Of a stretch of DNA of 64,000 bases, positions 41,382-49,968 are shown one piece after another. The translations under genes were made by a program, and so were the position numbers. Under the pieces are notes generated by a model. That model saw only the letters and a list, made by a program, of their open reading frames with translations. It was not told where the DNA came from and ran no database searches. The first letter of the stretch is position 1. Each line of letters begins with the position of its first letter. The stretch lies in NCBI GenBank assembly GCA_020850615.1, contig JADZEI010000032.1, positions 92,488 through 156,487 on the forward strand, given 5' to 3'. This stretch comes from Dehalococcoidia bacterium. GTDB lineage: Bacteria; Chloroflexota; Dehalococcoidia; Tepidiformales; Tepidiformaceae.

Positions 41382-42140
41382 ATGGTTGTTGCTACCCCGG
41401 ATTCCACTCTTCGTGATATCGAGCTCGAAGTTGCGTACAACGTCCGCCACATTGGCGGGTATGACACCGCGAGCGGCGGCCGGACGGCGCCCTCGGTCGT
41501 CCGTTCGGCTTCGCTGCATGGCCTGACGCCGGCATCGGTCGGGCGGCTGGCCGACCTGGGCGTGCGCGCGGTGGTCGACCTGCGTTCGACCGTGGAGCGC
41601 CAGCGCGACGTGACGCCGGAGCTGGCGGACGCGGGCATCGCGGCGATCCATGCGCCGGTGTTCGAACAGGACGCGTCGCCGGTCGGGCTCGCCGAGCAGT
41701 TCCCGGGGTTCGCGACCGTGTACCAGCGGATGCTCGCCTCGGGGCGGACTGCCTACCGGGTGCTGTTCGAGACGGTGGCGCGGACGGACGGCACGGTGCT
41801 GTTCCACTGCGCGGCCGGGAAGGACCGGACCGGCGTGGGTGCGGCGCTGCTGCTGAGCGTCGCGGGCGTGGAGCCGGGCGACATCGTCGCGGACTATGCG
41901 CGGTCCGCGGGGCTGCTGGAGCCGATGAAGGCGTCGATCCGGGAGCGGATGGAGCGCGAGAAGCGCGAGGATTGGCCGACGCCGGAGCGGATCGCGGCGC
42001 TGATGGCTTCGCACGCGGCGGACATGCGGGCGACGTTGGAGTACATCGAGCAGCAGTGGGACGGCGCGGAGGGCTACCTCGCGGACATCGGCCTGGGCGC
42101 AGACGACCTGGCGGCGGTGCGGGCGAAGCTGCTGGTGTAG
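41382..42140 (+). CDS. Tyrosine-protein phosphatase (PTP-like, Cys-phosphatase loop)
   Basis: A 252-residue tyrosine/serine phosphatase. The P-loop HCAAGKDRTG (His142, Cys143, Arg149) is intact, and DLRSTVERQRD upstream supplies the general acid region. Related proteins remove phosphate from tyrosine or from phosphoinositides. Start ATG 41382 has CAGACT six bases upstream. No adjacent kinase gene. Confidence 0.88.
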   Translation: MVVATPDSTLRDIELEVAYNVRHIGGYDTASGGRTAPSVVRSASLHGLTPASVGRLADLGVRAVVDLRSTVERQRDVTPELADAGIAAIHAPVFEQDASPVGLAEQFPGFATVYQRMLASGRTAYRVLFETVARTDGTVLFHCAAGKDRTGVGAALLLSVAGVEPGDIVADYARSAGLLEPMKASIRERMEREKREDWPTPERIAALMASHAADMRATLEYIEQQWDGAEGYLADIGLGADDLAAVRAKLLV

Positions 42141-42172
42141 GCGGCATCCGTTCCACGAGACCCCGGAATGTG

Positions 42173-42203
42173 CGAGGCCCCCGGCGTGCCGAGGGCCTCG
42201 TTT
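42173..42203 (+). terminator. Bidirectional terminator between phosphatase and aroF
   Basis: CGAGGCCCcCGG-cgtg-CCGaGGGCCTCG followed by TTTCG, serving the convergent genes ending at 42140 and 42241. Confidence 0.65.
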
Positions 42204-42240
42204 CGAGCTGGGGAATCGCCGCGCCGGAGCTGCAAGCGGG

Positions 42241-43326
42241 CTACTTCGCGGCGACGGCGACGGAGCTGCCGGTTTCGAAGCCGACATCGGCAAGCATGGC
42301 GTGGAGCTGCCGGGTGTTGCGGACCATGCGGGCGGCTTCGTGGCCGAGGACGGCCTGCTTGCCATCGCAGAGGGCTTCGGACGGGTTCGAGTGGATATCG
42401 AATTCGAGGCCGCTGGCACCGGCGGCGACGAAGCCGTAGGCGACGCGCTCGACGAGCTTCTTATCGCCGGAAGAGTGGCTGGGGTCCGCGAGGAGCGGGA
42501 GGTGCGACTTCGCGCGGACGAGCGGAATCATGGAGATGTCGGCGGCGAAACGGGTCTCGGTTTCGAAGGACTTGATGCCGCGGTAGCAAAGGATGACGTT
42601 GCGGTTGCCCTGGCCGACGCTGCGGCCTTCGCGGTCGAGGCCGGACATGATGTAGGCAGCGGCGCAGAGCCACTCGTTGAGGTCGTTGCCGAACCCGTGC
42701 TTGAGGACGACGGGGACATCGAGGCGGGAGAGCTCTTCGAGGAGCGGGGAGTACTGGGCGCTGCGGGCGCCGATCTGGATGATGTCGACGCCGGCGCGGA
42801 GGAAGGCGTCGAGGTGGCGGAGGTCGATGAGCTCGCTGACGATGGGCATGCCGGTCTCGGCCTTCATCGCGGAGGCGATTTCGAGGCCGCGGTCCAGGGC
42901 GAGCCCGCGGTAGTCGTAGGGGCTCGTGCGGGACTTGTCGACGAAGGCGCGGAGGATGTCGCAGCCGGCGTCCTTGGCGAGGCGGGCGGAGTCGAGCGCC
43001 TGCTGCTCGGTCTCGATGGCGCAGGGGCCGCCGAACATGGTGAGGTTGCGGCCGCCGACATTGACGCCGCCGACGTTGATGACGGTGTCTTCGGGGTGGA
43101 AGGAGCGGCTGGCGTCCTTGTACTTGACGGTGATGCGGATGACGCGCTCGACGCCGGGGAGCTCGGCGATGCGCTGGTCATCGATGATGCTGGTGACACC
43201 CTTGACGCCGATGACGGTGGTGTCGCTGACGATGGTCTCGCAGCGGAGGCCGTAGTCGCGGGTGATGCGGTCGATAACGCGGTCGGTCTGGTCGGGCGTG
43301 GCGCCCTGTTCCATATGGATGATCAT
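42241..43326 (-). CDS. aroF: DAHP synthase, class I-beta, with ferredoxin-like N-terminal domain
   Basis: A 361-residue 3-deoxy-7-phosphoheptulonate synthase. Residues 1-75 are a ferredoxin-like regulatory domain as in the Thermotoga-type enzyme; the barrel contains GGPCAIETEQQ, FVDKSRTSPYDYRG, QIGARSAQYSPLLEELSRL, KHGFGNDLNEW and DPSHSSGDK. It condenses E4P and PEP, the first step of the shikimate pathway. No other aro gene is nearby. Start ATG 43326. Confidence 0.94.
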   Translation of the reverse strand: MIIHMEQGATPDQTDRVIDRITRDYGLRCETIVSDTTVIGVKGVTSIIDDQRIAELPGVERVIRITVKYKDASRSFHPEDTVINVGGVNVGGRNLTMFGGPCAIETEQQALDSARLAKDAGCDILRAFVDKSRTSPYDYRGLALDRGLEIASAMKAETGMPIVSELIDLRHLDAFLRAGVDIIQIGARSAQYSPLLEELSRLDVPVVLKHGFGNDLNEWLCAAAYIMSGLDREGRSVGQGNRNVILCYRGIKSFETETRFAADISMIPLVRAKSHLPLLADPSHSSGDKKLVERVAYGFVAAGASGLEFDIHSNPSEALCDGKQAVLGHEAARMVRNTRQLHAMLADVGFETGSSVAVAAK

Positions 43327-43400
43327 GGCTGTGCGGAGTCCGTGGTTATGTTGTTCGCCATTGTGCGGGGCGGCGTGCTTAGCGGCGATGGGGCGGTGGT

Positions 43401-43464
43401 GGGCTGTTGGCTGTTGGTGCGGGGGCCCTCACCCCCGGCCCCTCTCCCGTGCGCGGGAGAGGGG
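43401..43464 (+). repeat. Word repeat plus palindromic element
   Basis: GGCTGTTGGCTGTTGGTGC (43402-43420) followed by CCCTCACCCCCGGCCCCTCT and CCCGTGCGCGGGAGAGGGG (43426-43464). The whole 43327-43598 gap has no gene. Confidence 0.75.
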
Positions 43465-43598
43465 AGCTCGGTGCGCGGTGGGTGCGCACGGCTGCTGCGG
43501 GAGCCGGGTGGGGGCTTGCGAGCGACCTGCAACCGGGCGGTGGGGGCCGTTGGCCGATTAGGGGGCGTCCGCGCGGGAGGATAGTGGGGGAGGTGGCC

Positions 43599-44102
43599 AT
43601 GACCGCTGTCCGGAGGCAGACCCGGGGTTCGACCGTCGGCGGGGAGCTCGCGGCGCTTGCGGTGTTCCTGCTGCTATCGCTGGGGGTTGCAGCGCTGGGC
43701 AGCATCGCTACGCGCTCGGGGCAGGAGTGGTACGACGCGCTGGAGAAGCCGGCGTTCAACCCGCCGGACTGGACGTTCGGGGTGGTCTGGACGCCGCTCT
43801 ACGTGCTCATCGGGATTGCGGGATGGCTCCTCTGGCGGAAGCGGGGGATGGCGGGCGCCGGGGTGGCGCTGGTGGCGTGGGGTGTGCAGCTGGCGCTGAA
43901 CCTGGCATGGAGCTGGGTCTTCTTCGGGGCCGAACAGCCCGGGATGGCGCTGGTGGAGGTGGTGGTGTTCTGGCTGGCGATCGCGGCGACGGTGGCGCTC
44001 GGGTGGCGGGTGAGCCGGTTGGCGGCGGTGCTGTTGCTGCCGTACCTGGGGTGGGTGGCGTTCGCGAGCGTGTTGAACTTCGAGGTGTGGCGGTTGAATT
44101 AG
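43599..44102 (+). CDS. tspO: TspO/MBR-family tryptophan-rich membrane protein
   Basis: A 167-residue five-helix membrane protein. The signature WYDALEKPAFNPPDWTFGVVWTPLY is clear, followed by LNLAWSWVFFGAEQPG. TspO binds tetrapyrroles and steroids and is thought to act in stress or porphyrin transport. ATG 43599 is preceded by GGGGGAGG; an in-frame GTG at 43593 is possible. Confidence 0.92.
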   Translation: MTAVRRQTRGSTVGGELAALAVFLLLSLGVAALGSIATRSGQEWYDALEKPAFNPPDWTFGVVWTPLYVLIGIAGWLLWRKRGMAGAGVALVAWGVQLALNLAWSWVFFGAEQPGMALVEVVVFWLAIAATVALGWRVSRLAAVLLLPYLGWVAFASVLNFEVWRLN

Positions 44103-44163
44103 GGGTGGGGTTGCGGGCTGGCGCGGGGCGGGCTGGCGCGGGGCAGTGGTGGTGGGGGTACGC

Positions 44164-44253
44164 CTCCGCTTGCTTACGCGCGCGGCTCGGATTACGCGCG
44201 CGGCTCGGATTGCGGGCGCGTCACTGGACAACGGGGAACGGGGAACGGACAAC
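44164..44253 (+). repeat. CTCCGCTTGCTTA / CGCGCGCGGCTCGGATT repeat and GGACAACGG words
   Basis: CTCCGCTTGCTTACGCGCGC then GGCTCGGATT twice, followed by CTGGACAACGGGGAACGG and GGACAACGGG. A similar element is at 48847-48910. No coding sign in 44103-44260. Confidence 0.65.
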
Positions 44254-44260
44254 GGGTTCG

Positions 44261-45463
44261 CTATTCGATGACGATGGCGTCGTAGGTGCCGCGGGTGAAG
44301 ACGCCGTTGACGTTGCGGACTTCGGGGAACTCGATGAACTGGCCGTTGACGGCGACGATCAGCCGCCGGTCGTCGCGGCTATCGCCGGCCATGAGCGTCA
44401 CGAAGGCGGCTTTGCCGTCGGCGGACCACTCGGGGCCACCCATCATGACCGCGTCGCCGGGGTAGGACGCCCGGACCTGTTCGCCGATGTCGAAGAGCTG
44501 CTGGTCGAAGGTTTGCGGTTGCGGCTGAGCTGCGGGAGGTGCGGATGCGAGGTCCTGCACGGAGCCGTCGACGCCGAGGACGGTGGATTTGCCGTCGAAG
44601 GTCGCGGTAAACCACTTCGAATCCGCGGACCAGCCCCAGGGGTCGTTGGGTGCCTGGTATCCCCCGGCGATGACGACGTGGAGGGGGACGAGTTCGGCAG
44701 ATGCGACGAGGCGGCCGGTCGTCGCATTGATGACGACGGCGGTGGCTGAGTGCCACGCGAGGTAGCGGCCGTCCGGGGAGCGATAGGGCCACATGCCGAG
44801 GAATGGCACCATCTCCGGGGTGAACGCATCCGACCGGATCTCCTCTGCTGGGCTTCCGTCAGTCGGAAGACGGTAGAGGAGGACCTCAAGGTTGCGCGGG
44901 TCGTCGCCTTCCATGGCGGAGGCGATGATGGCGGACCCGTCGGGCGCGAAGCTGAGGCCGCCGTACTGGGCGGGCGGGCCGAGAAAGCGTTCTTCGCCGG
45001 TCTGGAGGTTCTCCATGCGGATACGGATCGACCGGTAGTCGGCGGGGTCGACGTGGATGTGGGCGACCCAGGTGCCGGGCGGGAGGGAGGTGGAGGGGCC
45101 ATCGTCATCGTTGCCGCCGAAGAGGGCGAGCACGACCACGAGGCCGGCGGCCGTGGCGCCGAGCGTGGCCGCGACGGCGAGGATCGCGCGGGTGCGGCGG
45201 CGGATGCGGGCGGGCATGCCGGCGATGCCGTTGCGGCGGCGCCACCAGGCGGCGGCTTCGTCGCGGGAGGCGAAGCCGAGGCGGCCGAGAATCTCGCTGA
45301 CGTGGTGCTTGGCGCCGTCGAGGGTGACGCCGAGCTCGTCGGCGATCTGGGGGTTGGACTTGCCCTGGGCGATGAGGTCGAGGACCTGGCGCTGGCGCGG
45401 GGTCAGCTCGGCGAGGCGGTCGCCGGGGTCGGCTGGGGGGCTGGGGGGCCGCTCGGTGGACAC
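44261..45463 (-). CDS. Membrane-tethered LuxR-type regulator with beta-propeller sensor
   Basis: A 400-residue protein. Residues ~18-75 are a LuxR-like helix-turn-helix (TPRQRQVLDLIAQGKSNPQIADEL), followed by a basic segment, a hydrophobic helix (AILAVAATLGATAAGLVVVLAL) and an extracytoplasmic ~280-residue beta-rich domain with WD40/TolB-like strands (SFAPDGSAIIAS, YRSPDGRYLAW). One-component ToxR/CadC-like topology, with no phosphorylation. Start GTG 45463 follows TAGCGT by six bases. Very similar in layout to the protein at 50346. Confidence 0.82.
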   Translation of the reverse strand: MSTERPPSPPADPGDRLAELTPRQRQVLDLIAQGKSNPQIADELGVTLDGAKHHVSEILGRLGFASRDEAAAWWRRRNGIAGMPARIRRRTRAILAVAATLGATAAGLVVVLALFGGNDDDGPSTSLPPGTWVAHIHVDPADYRSIRIRMENLQTGEERFLGPPAQYGGLSFAPDGSAIIASAMEGDDPRNLEVLLYRLPTDGSPAEEIRSDAFTPEMVPFLGMWPYRSPDGRYLAWHSATAVVINATTGRLVASAELVPLHVVIAGGYQAPNDPWGWSADSKWFTATFDGKSTVLGVDGSVQDLASAPPAAQPQPQTFDQQLFDIGEQVRASYPGDAVMMGGPEWSADGKAAFVTLMAGDSRDDRRLIVAVNGQFIEFPEVRNVNGVFTRGTYDAIVIE

Positions 45464-45469
45464 GGGTGC

Positions 45470-45475
45470 ACGCTA
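45470..45475 (-). promoter_or_regulatory. -10 box TAGCGT, leaderless start
   Basis: TAGCGT (minus strand), six bases, GTG 45463. Confidence 0.5.
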
Positions 45476-45542
45476 GCACGGCGCGCGGTGGGGACACACT
45501 ACCCGATTAGGGTTTTGGGGATGTGTGATGTGGGGTGGCGGG

Positions 45543-45582
45543 CCCTCACCCCCCGGCCCCTCTCCCGTGCGCGGGAGAGGGG
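45543..45582 (+). repeat. Palindromic CCCTCACCCC element
   Basis: CCCTCACCCCCCGGCCCCTC TCCCGTGCGCGGGAGAGGGG type copy; almost identical to the one at 43426. The interval 45464-45861 has no gene. Confidence 0.75.
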
Positions 45583-45861
45583 AGCTGGCGGAACCCCTGG
45601 ACGAAGGCGTTCGGTGCGAGCCGGGCGGGTGGTGCGCTGCCGCCCTCGCAGCCCGGACGTGGTTGCGGGCTACCGCGCGGCATGGTCCTGGGGGCCGCAG
45701 AGCCGATGCTCTGCGACTACGGCTTCGCCTCGGGATCCGCGAACGGACAACGGGGCGGCGGTATGGATCCGGGATGGGGATGAAAGCGGGGTGTGGGCGG
45801 CGATGCGGGGGTGGGGGTCGGGAGTTCGTACGGTGGATCGACTACGTGAGGGGGGAGCTGG

Positions 45862-46695
45862 ATGACGTTGGACGCTGGATCGATGCGGTGGGGGCGGGTG
45901 TGGCTGGGGGTGGCGGTTGCGGGGGCGGGGGCGGTGTTCGCGGTGGGCTGCGACGATGACGACGACCTGGGGACGGGGCCGATCCAGACGGAGATCGCGT
46001 CGGAGGAGGCGCACGGGGGGACTTCGAACCAGTCGGATGAGGGCGACCGGACGCAGATCCCGGGGCAGGGTGCGGGCACGGGCGGGGGTGTCCTGGACCC
46101 TGCGGAGGGGAGCGCCACGCCCGGTATCGGCACGCCGACGCGGGTGACGGAGGGTTCGGACCAGCAGGAGGTGAGCCCGGACGATGGACGGGCGATCTCG
46201 GACCTGACGGCGGGGTTCCAGGGGCACGTCTACCTGGTCGGGGAGCTGCTCGAGGCAACGGTGGCGCAGGACAGCGCGCGCGTGGACGCGGCGCAGTCGG
46301 CGGTGAACGCGAACACGCAGTTCCTGGCGACGGCGGTGGACGTGATCAGCGAGGAGGACATCGCGTTCACGTTCACGGACCGGTGGCAGCAGCACATCGC
46401 GATGTACGAGCAGTACGTGGCGGCAACGCTGGCCGGGGACGGGGCGGAAGCGGAGGGGGTGCGCGAGGACCTGGAGGCGTGGGCGGCGGACTTCGCGGCG
46501 CTGATGGCGGACAGCGTGCGGGGCGAGGGCGCGGACGCGGCGGACATCCAGGAGGTAATGGAGCTGCACGTGCGGCACACGCTCGACGTGGCGGACGCGA
46601 TCATCGCGAAGGACCCGCAGGCCGTGGCGATGTCCCGGGAGGGCGCGCAGACGATGGCGGACTTCGCGAAGATGGTCTCGGGGATAACCGAGTAG
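45862..46695 (+). CDS. Secreted helical lipoprotein of unknown function
   Basis: A 277-residue protein with an N-terminal hydrophobic helix ending in the lipobox-like AVFAVGC near residue 30, so a likely lipoprotein. Residues ~32-110 are polar and low-complexity (GTGGGVLDPAEGSATPGIG); residues ~110-277 are alpha-helical, rich in Asp, Glu and Ala, with duplicated DF4142-like features (ETVAQDSARVDAAQSAVN...). A terminator follows at 46729. Function unknown. Confidence 0.65.
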   Translation: MTLDAGSMRWGRVWLGVAVAGAGAVFAVGCDDDDDLGTGPIQTEIASEEAHGGTSNQSDEGDRTQIPGQGAGTGGGVLDPAEGSATPGIGTPTRVTEGSDQQEVSPDDGRAISDLTAGFQGHVYLVGELLEATVAQDSARVDAAQSAVNANTQFLATAVDVISEEDIAFTFTDRWQQHIAMYEQYVAATLAGDGAEAEGVREDLEAWAADFAALMADSVRGEGADAADIQEVMELHVRHTLDVADAIIAKDPQAVAMSREGAQTMADFAKMVSGITE

Positions 46696-46728
46696 CGAGG
46701 CGTAGAGAGGTAAAGGCCCAGAGTGGCA

Positions 46729-46760
46729 GAAGCCCCGGTCTGGTGACCGGGGCTTCTTCG
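46729..46760 (+). terminator. Intrinsic terminator
   Basis: GAAGCCCCGGT-ctggtg-ACCGGGGCTTC followed by TTCG, 34 bp after the lipoprotein stop. It also faces the FMN reductase gene. Confidence 0.75.
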
Positions 46761-46778
46761 TGTCGCTTGGGGTGCGTG

Positions 46779-47357
46779 TCAGGCGGCGACGGGGACGCGG
46801 GCGTTGGTGCGGACCCATTCGGCGAAGGCCTGCATGAACCCTTCGAGGAAGCGCGCGGTGCCGGGGTTGGTGATCTCGCCGCGGCTATCGAAGAGCTCGG
46901 CGGCGCCGCCGATGTACGCTTCGGGCTGGGCCATCGTGGGGCAATCGAGGAAGACGAGGGCCTGGCGGAGGTGGTGGTTCGCGCCGAAGCCGGAGATGGC
47001 GCCGGGCGAGATGCTGACGACGGCGGCGGGCTTGCCGGCCCAGGAGCTTTCGCCATAGGGCCGGGAGCCGACGTCGAGGGCGTTCTTCAGGCCACCGGGG
47101 ATGCTGCGGTTGTATTCGGGTGTCACGAAGAGGACGGCGTCGCAGTCGCGGAGCTCGCTGCGGAAGGTGTCCCAGGCGGCGGGGAGGTGGCGGCTGGTGT
47201 CGAGGTCTTCGTTGTAGAGCGGGAGGTCGCCGAATTCGATGTGCCGGAACTCGAGCGCGGGTGAGGCGAGCCGGGTGAGCGCGTGGGCGAGCTTCTTGCT
47301 GTAGGCGTCGCGGCGCAGGCTGCCGGCGAGGACGGCGACACGATAGGTGGGTGGCAT
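46779..47357 (-). CDS. NADPH-dependent FMN reductase
   Basis: A 192-residue flavodoxin-fold protein: AVLAGSLRRDAYSKKLAHAL, VTPEYNRSIPGGLKNALD and VVSISPGAISG bind FMN and NAD(P)H. Similar enzymes reduce quinones, azo dyes or chromate. Start ATG 47357 is preceded by AAGGAGG. No operon partner. Confidence 0.9.
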   Translation of the reverse strand: MPPTYRVAVLAGSLRRDAYSKKLAHALTRLASPALEFRHIEFGDLPLYNEDLDTSRHLPAAWDTFRSELRDCDAVLFVTPEYNRSIPGGLKNALDVGSRPYGESSWAGKPAAVVSISPGAISGFGANHHLRQALVFLDCPTMAQPEAYIGGAAELFDSRGEITNPGTARFLEGFMQAFAEWVRTNARVPVAA

Positions 47358-47509
47358 GAGCTGCCTCCTTCGGTGAAGAGTCACTCCATGCTGGGTGGGG
47401 GCGGGCGGCGGGTGCGCAACAGGCGGCGGGCGGGGAGTGCGGGGGCGTTGCGGATGTCCTGCCTATACCGGGGCTTGCCCGGGGGGTGCTGGCTGCGCGG
47501 CGGCGGGGT

Positions 47510-47551
47510 ACTGGGGGCGCGCGGGCGCTCGCTCACGCGCGCTACTGATGT
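47510..47551 (+). repeat. Solo copy of the 90-bp repeat core
   Basis: CTGGGGGCGCGCGGGCGCTC then GCTCACGCGCGCTACTGATG, same as the array at 61790-62446 but lacking one CG pair. Confidence 0.75.
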
Positions 47552-47577
47552 GCGGGCTCCGGATGCGCGGGCCGGGC

Positions 47578-47820
47578 TCAGGGGCGCGGGGTTGCTGGTT
47601 CGGCGGGTTCGAAGCGGGCGGCGGCGACGCCCTGGAGGATGACCTCATCCAGGCCGCCTTCGGCGACCACCTGGGAGGCGTCGAGGATTTCGAGGGAGAT
47701 GATGCGGCCCTCGGTGTCGAGGTCGACGGCGACCTGGTCGGTGACGTGGACGGTCTCGGCTTCGCCAGTGCGGAAGCGGATGCTGAGGGCGTCAACTTCG
47801 GGGTCGTACTCGATGCGCAT
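47578..47820 (-). CDS. DUF2283 protein, likely antitoxin of a pair
   Basis: An 80-residue protein MRIEYDPEVDALSIRFRTGE with the DUF2283 core YDPEVDALSIRF...VDLDTEGRIISLEILDASQV. DUF2283 genes are usually adjacent to DUF4258 genes. It lies 1 bp after the upstream DUF4258 stop and is therefore cotranscribed. The antitoxin role is inferred from the family pairing. Confidence 0.75.
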   Translation of the reverse strand: MRIEYDPEVDALSIRFRTGEAETVHVTDQVAVDLDTEGRIISLEILDASQVVAEGGLDEVILQGVAAARFEPAEPATPRP

Positions 47821-47821
47821 C

Positions 47822-48085
47822 TCAATCCCGGTTGAAGAAGTAGCAGTAGACGGTGACGACAACGATTTCGGCTGGTTCTTCGACGAAGACAGGCCGAACC
47901 TGCTTGTCAGTGTACATCTTGCCCCGCCACTCGTCGGCGTACGTGAAGTTCATGCGTGTCTCCCATCGCAGCCCACGAGCTGGCGCCCAGTCACCTTCGC
48001 GAATCGCAGTGATGACCTCGGCTTCGGTGCAGCCTCGAATGCGGAGGTTGTCTGTCGCGTGTTTCGAGAAGCGAATGGGCTTCAT
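47822..48085 (-). CDS. DUF4258 protein, likely toxin of a pair
   Basis: An 87-residue protein starting MKPIRFSKHATDNLRIRGC; SKHATDN/RGCTEAEV and RPVFVEE with WETRMNF match DUF4258, a RelE-like fold often found with DUF2283. Composition is clearly less GC-rich than the flanks, compatible with mobile acquisition. A toxin (mRNA-interferase-like) role is inferred only. Start ATG 48085. Confidence 0.72.
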   Translation of the reverse strand: MKPIRFSKHATDNLRIRGCTEAEVITAIREGDWAPARGLRWETRMNFTYADEWRGKMYTDKQVRPVFVEEPAEIVVVTVYCYFFNRD

Positions 48086-48201
48086 GAGCCGATGATCGAT
48101 GCGGCCAGCATCCGCGTAGTCGAACCGCCGGGAGGGAAACGAGCAAGCCGGGGGACTTGTGTCACATCGGGGGAGGGGGTGCGGGGGCGACACTGGGGGG
48201 C

Positions 48202-48771
48202 ATGGCTACATTTGGGAACCTCGAAACGACGGTCGAGCCGCTGGCGGGGCTGATGCGCGACCATGAGTATGTCCACGCGCTGGCGGAGGCGGCGATCGAA
48301 GCGCTCCAGGCGGCGATAGCGGGTGGCGACGCGGCGGAGGCGCTGGAGCGGGCGCGGGACCTCGACGCGTTCCTCGTGGAGGAGCTGCCGGGGCACATCG
48401 CGATCGAGGAAGACGTGCTGTTCCCGGCGCTGCGGGGCTTCACGGCGGAGATGGACAAGGTCGTGGTCGAGATGGTGGAGCAGCACGACGAGGTGCGCGC
48501 GCGGGCTGCGGCGATCGAGGCGGCGCTGGTCGCGCTGGATGCGGAGCACGAGGAGGTGGAGGCGGCGAAGGCGGGTGTGGGCGCGCAGCTGGCGGCGGCG
48601 CAGGCGGGGGCGACGCCGGAAGCGCTGGCAGGGCTGCTGGATGCGGTGAAGCGGCTGGACTGGATCTTCCAGGGGCACTTCGGGGACGAGGAGGAGGACC
48701 TGTTCGCGCCGGCGCTGGAGTTGTTGCCGAAGGAGCGGTGGGAGGAGATGGCGCGAGGCGTGAAGGCGTAG
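48202..48771 (+). CDS. Hemerythrin-domain protein
   Basis: A 189-residue four-helix bundle with His/Asp/Glu metal ligands: LMRDHEYVHALAEAA, PGHIAIEEDVLFPAL, MVEQHDEVRARA and FQGHFGDEEEDLFAPAL, the four segments of a hemerythrin HHE domain. It binds a di-iron centre and may sense or store oxygen or NO. A GACACT box lies seven bases before ATG 48202. The last codons (GVKA) lie within a GGCGTGAAGGCGTAGAGG repeat. Confidence 0.85.
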   Translation: MATFGNLETTVEPLAGLMRDHEYVHALAEAAIEALQAAIAGGDAAEALERARDLDAFLVEELPGHIAIEEDVLFPALRGFTAEMDKVVVEMVEQHDEVRARAAAIEAALVALDAEHEEVEAAKAGVGAQLAAAQAGATPEALAGLLDAVKRLDWIFQGHFGDEEEDLFAPALELLPKERWEEMARGVKA

Positions 48772-48846
48772 AGGCGTAAGGCGTAGAGTGGGGTACTCGC
48801 CGGGGGTGCGTGGTGGAGCGCTGCGCGGGGCGGGAGTGCTGGGGGA

Positions 48847-48920
48847 GCGCCTCCGCTTGCTTAGGCGCGCGGCTCGGATTCGCGCGCGGCTCGGATTTGG
48901 CGGCTCGGATGCGCGGCTAT
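48847..48920 (+). repeat. CTCCGCTTGCTTA-type repeat
   Basis: CGCCTCCGCTTGCTTAGGCG CGCGGCTCGGATTCGCGCGCGGCTCGGATT, similar to 44164. The region 48772-49015 otherwise holds GGCGTAAGGCGTAGAG words and no gene. Confidence 0.6.
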
Positions 48921-49015
48921 GTGGGAGTGGCGGCGGTGGGCGGGGACGCGGTCGGGGTTGGTTCTGGTAGGCTGGCGGGCGCCGCGAGGGGGCAGGGCGG
49001 CGGAGGAGCTGTGTG

Positions 49016-49867
49016 ATGCGTGAGTTGCGGGGGCGGGTGTGCGTGATTACGGGGGCGGCGAGCGGGATTGGGCTGGCGCTGGCGGAGCGGGCCGCGGCGG
49101 AGGGCATGCGGGTCGTCCTTTCGGACATCGAGGCGGGGCCGCTGGAGGCGGCGGTCGCGGGGCTTCGCGGCCAGGGCGCGACGGCGATCGGGGTGCGCGC
49201 CGATGTCTCGAAGGAGGCGGAGGTAGAGGAGCTGGCGGCGCGCGCCTACGCGGAGTTTGGAGCGGTGCACCTGTTCTGCAACAACGCGGGCGTGTTCAGC
49301 CGCGAAAAGCCGACGTGGGAGCACACGCCCGCCGACTGGCAGTGGATCTTCGGGGTGAACGTGATGGGCGTGGTGCATGGGATGCGCGCGTTCGTCCCGC
49401 GGATGCTGGCGAGCGGCGAACCCGGCCACGTCGTGAACACGGCCTCGATGGCGGGGCTGGCGACGGGCGGGATGGGCACCGCGGTGTACGACGCCTCGAA
49501 GCATGCGGTCGTGTCGCTCACGGAGAGCCTGTACAAGGACCTGGTGACGCGGCAGTCGCTGGTGAGCGCGTCGGTGCTGTGCCCGGGCGTGGTGGATACG
49601 AACATCTTCACGGCGGAACGGAACCGGCCGGCGGAGTACGGCGGCGGGCCGGGGCAGGACGTGGCGAGCCCCTCCAGCGCCGAGCTGCCGAGCGACTGGC
49701 TTTCGCCGCAGGAGGTGGCGGCGCAGGTGTTCGACGGCGTGCGGGAGGACCGGTTCTACATCCTGGCGTCGCAGCCGGTGGTGTTCGAATGGGTGCGGAT
49801 GGCGCACAACCGGATGTGGGAGGGGAAGAACCCGGCGGTGCCCAGGCGTAAAGGCGTAGAGGCGTAA
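49016..49867 (+). CDS. Short-chain dehydrogenase/reductase
   Basis: A 283-residue SDR: TGAASGIG cofactor loop, NNAG, and the catalytic Ser-Tyr-Lys (NTASMAG and VYDASKHA). Residue D after strand 2 (VLSDIEAG) suggests NAD(H) rather than NADP(H). ATG 49016 has GGAGGAGC upstream; GTG 49013 is another possible start. The last residues (RRKGVEA) coincide with GGCGTAAAGGCGTAGAGGCG repeat DNA. Substrate unknown. Confidence 0.88.
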   Translation: MRELRGRVCVITGAASGIGLALAERAAAEGMRVVLSDIEAGPLEAAVAGLRGQGATAIGVRADVSKEAEVEELAARAYAEFGAVHLFCNNAGVFSREKPTWEHTPADWQWIFGVNVMGVVHGMRAFVPRMLASGEPGHVVNTASMAGLATGGMGTAVYDASKHAVVSLTESLYKDLVTRQSLVSASVLCPGVVDTNIFTAERNRPAEYGGGPGQDVASPSSAELPSDWLSPQEVAAQVFDGVREDRFYILASQPVVFEWVRMAHNRMWEGKNPAVPRRKGVEA

Positions 49868-49968
49868 AGGCGTAGAGTGGGATGCTCCCCGGGGTGCGTG
49901 GCGCTTCGCTTGCTGCCCGCGGGGCGTGGGGCGCTTCGCTTGCGGCCGCTGGGGCCGGGGGATCTGCG

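Noticed and set aside
48082..49128. A 348-codon minus-strand frame
   Set aside because: Antisense to the hemerythrin and SDR genes; no motif.
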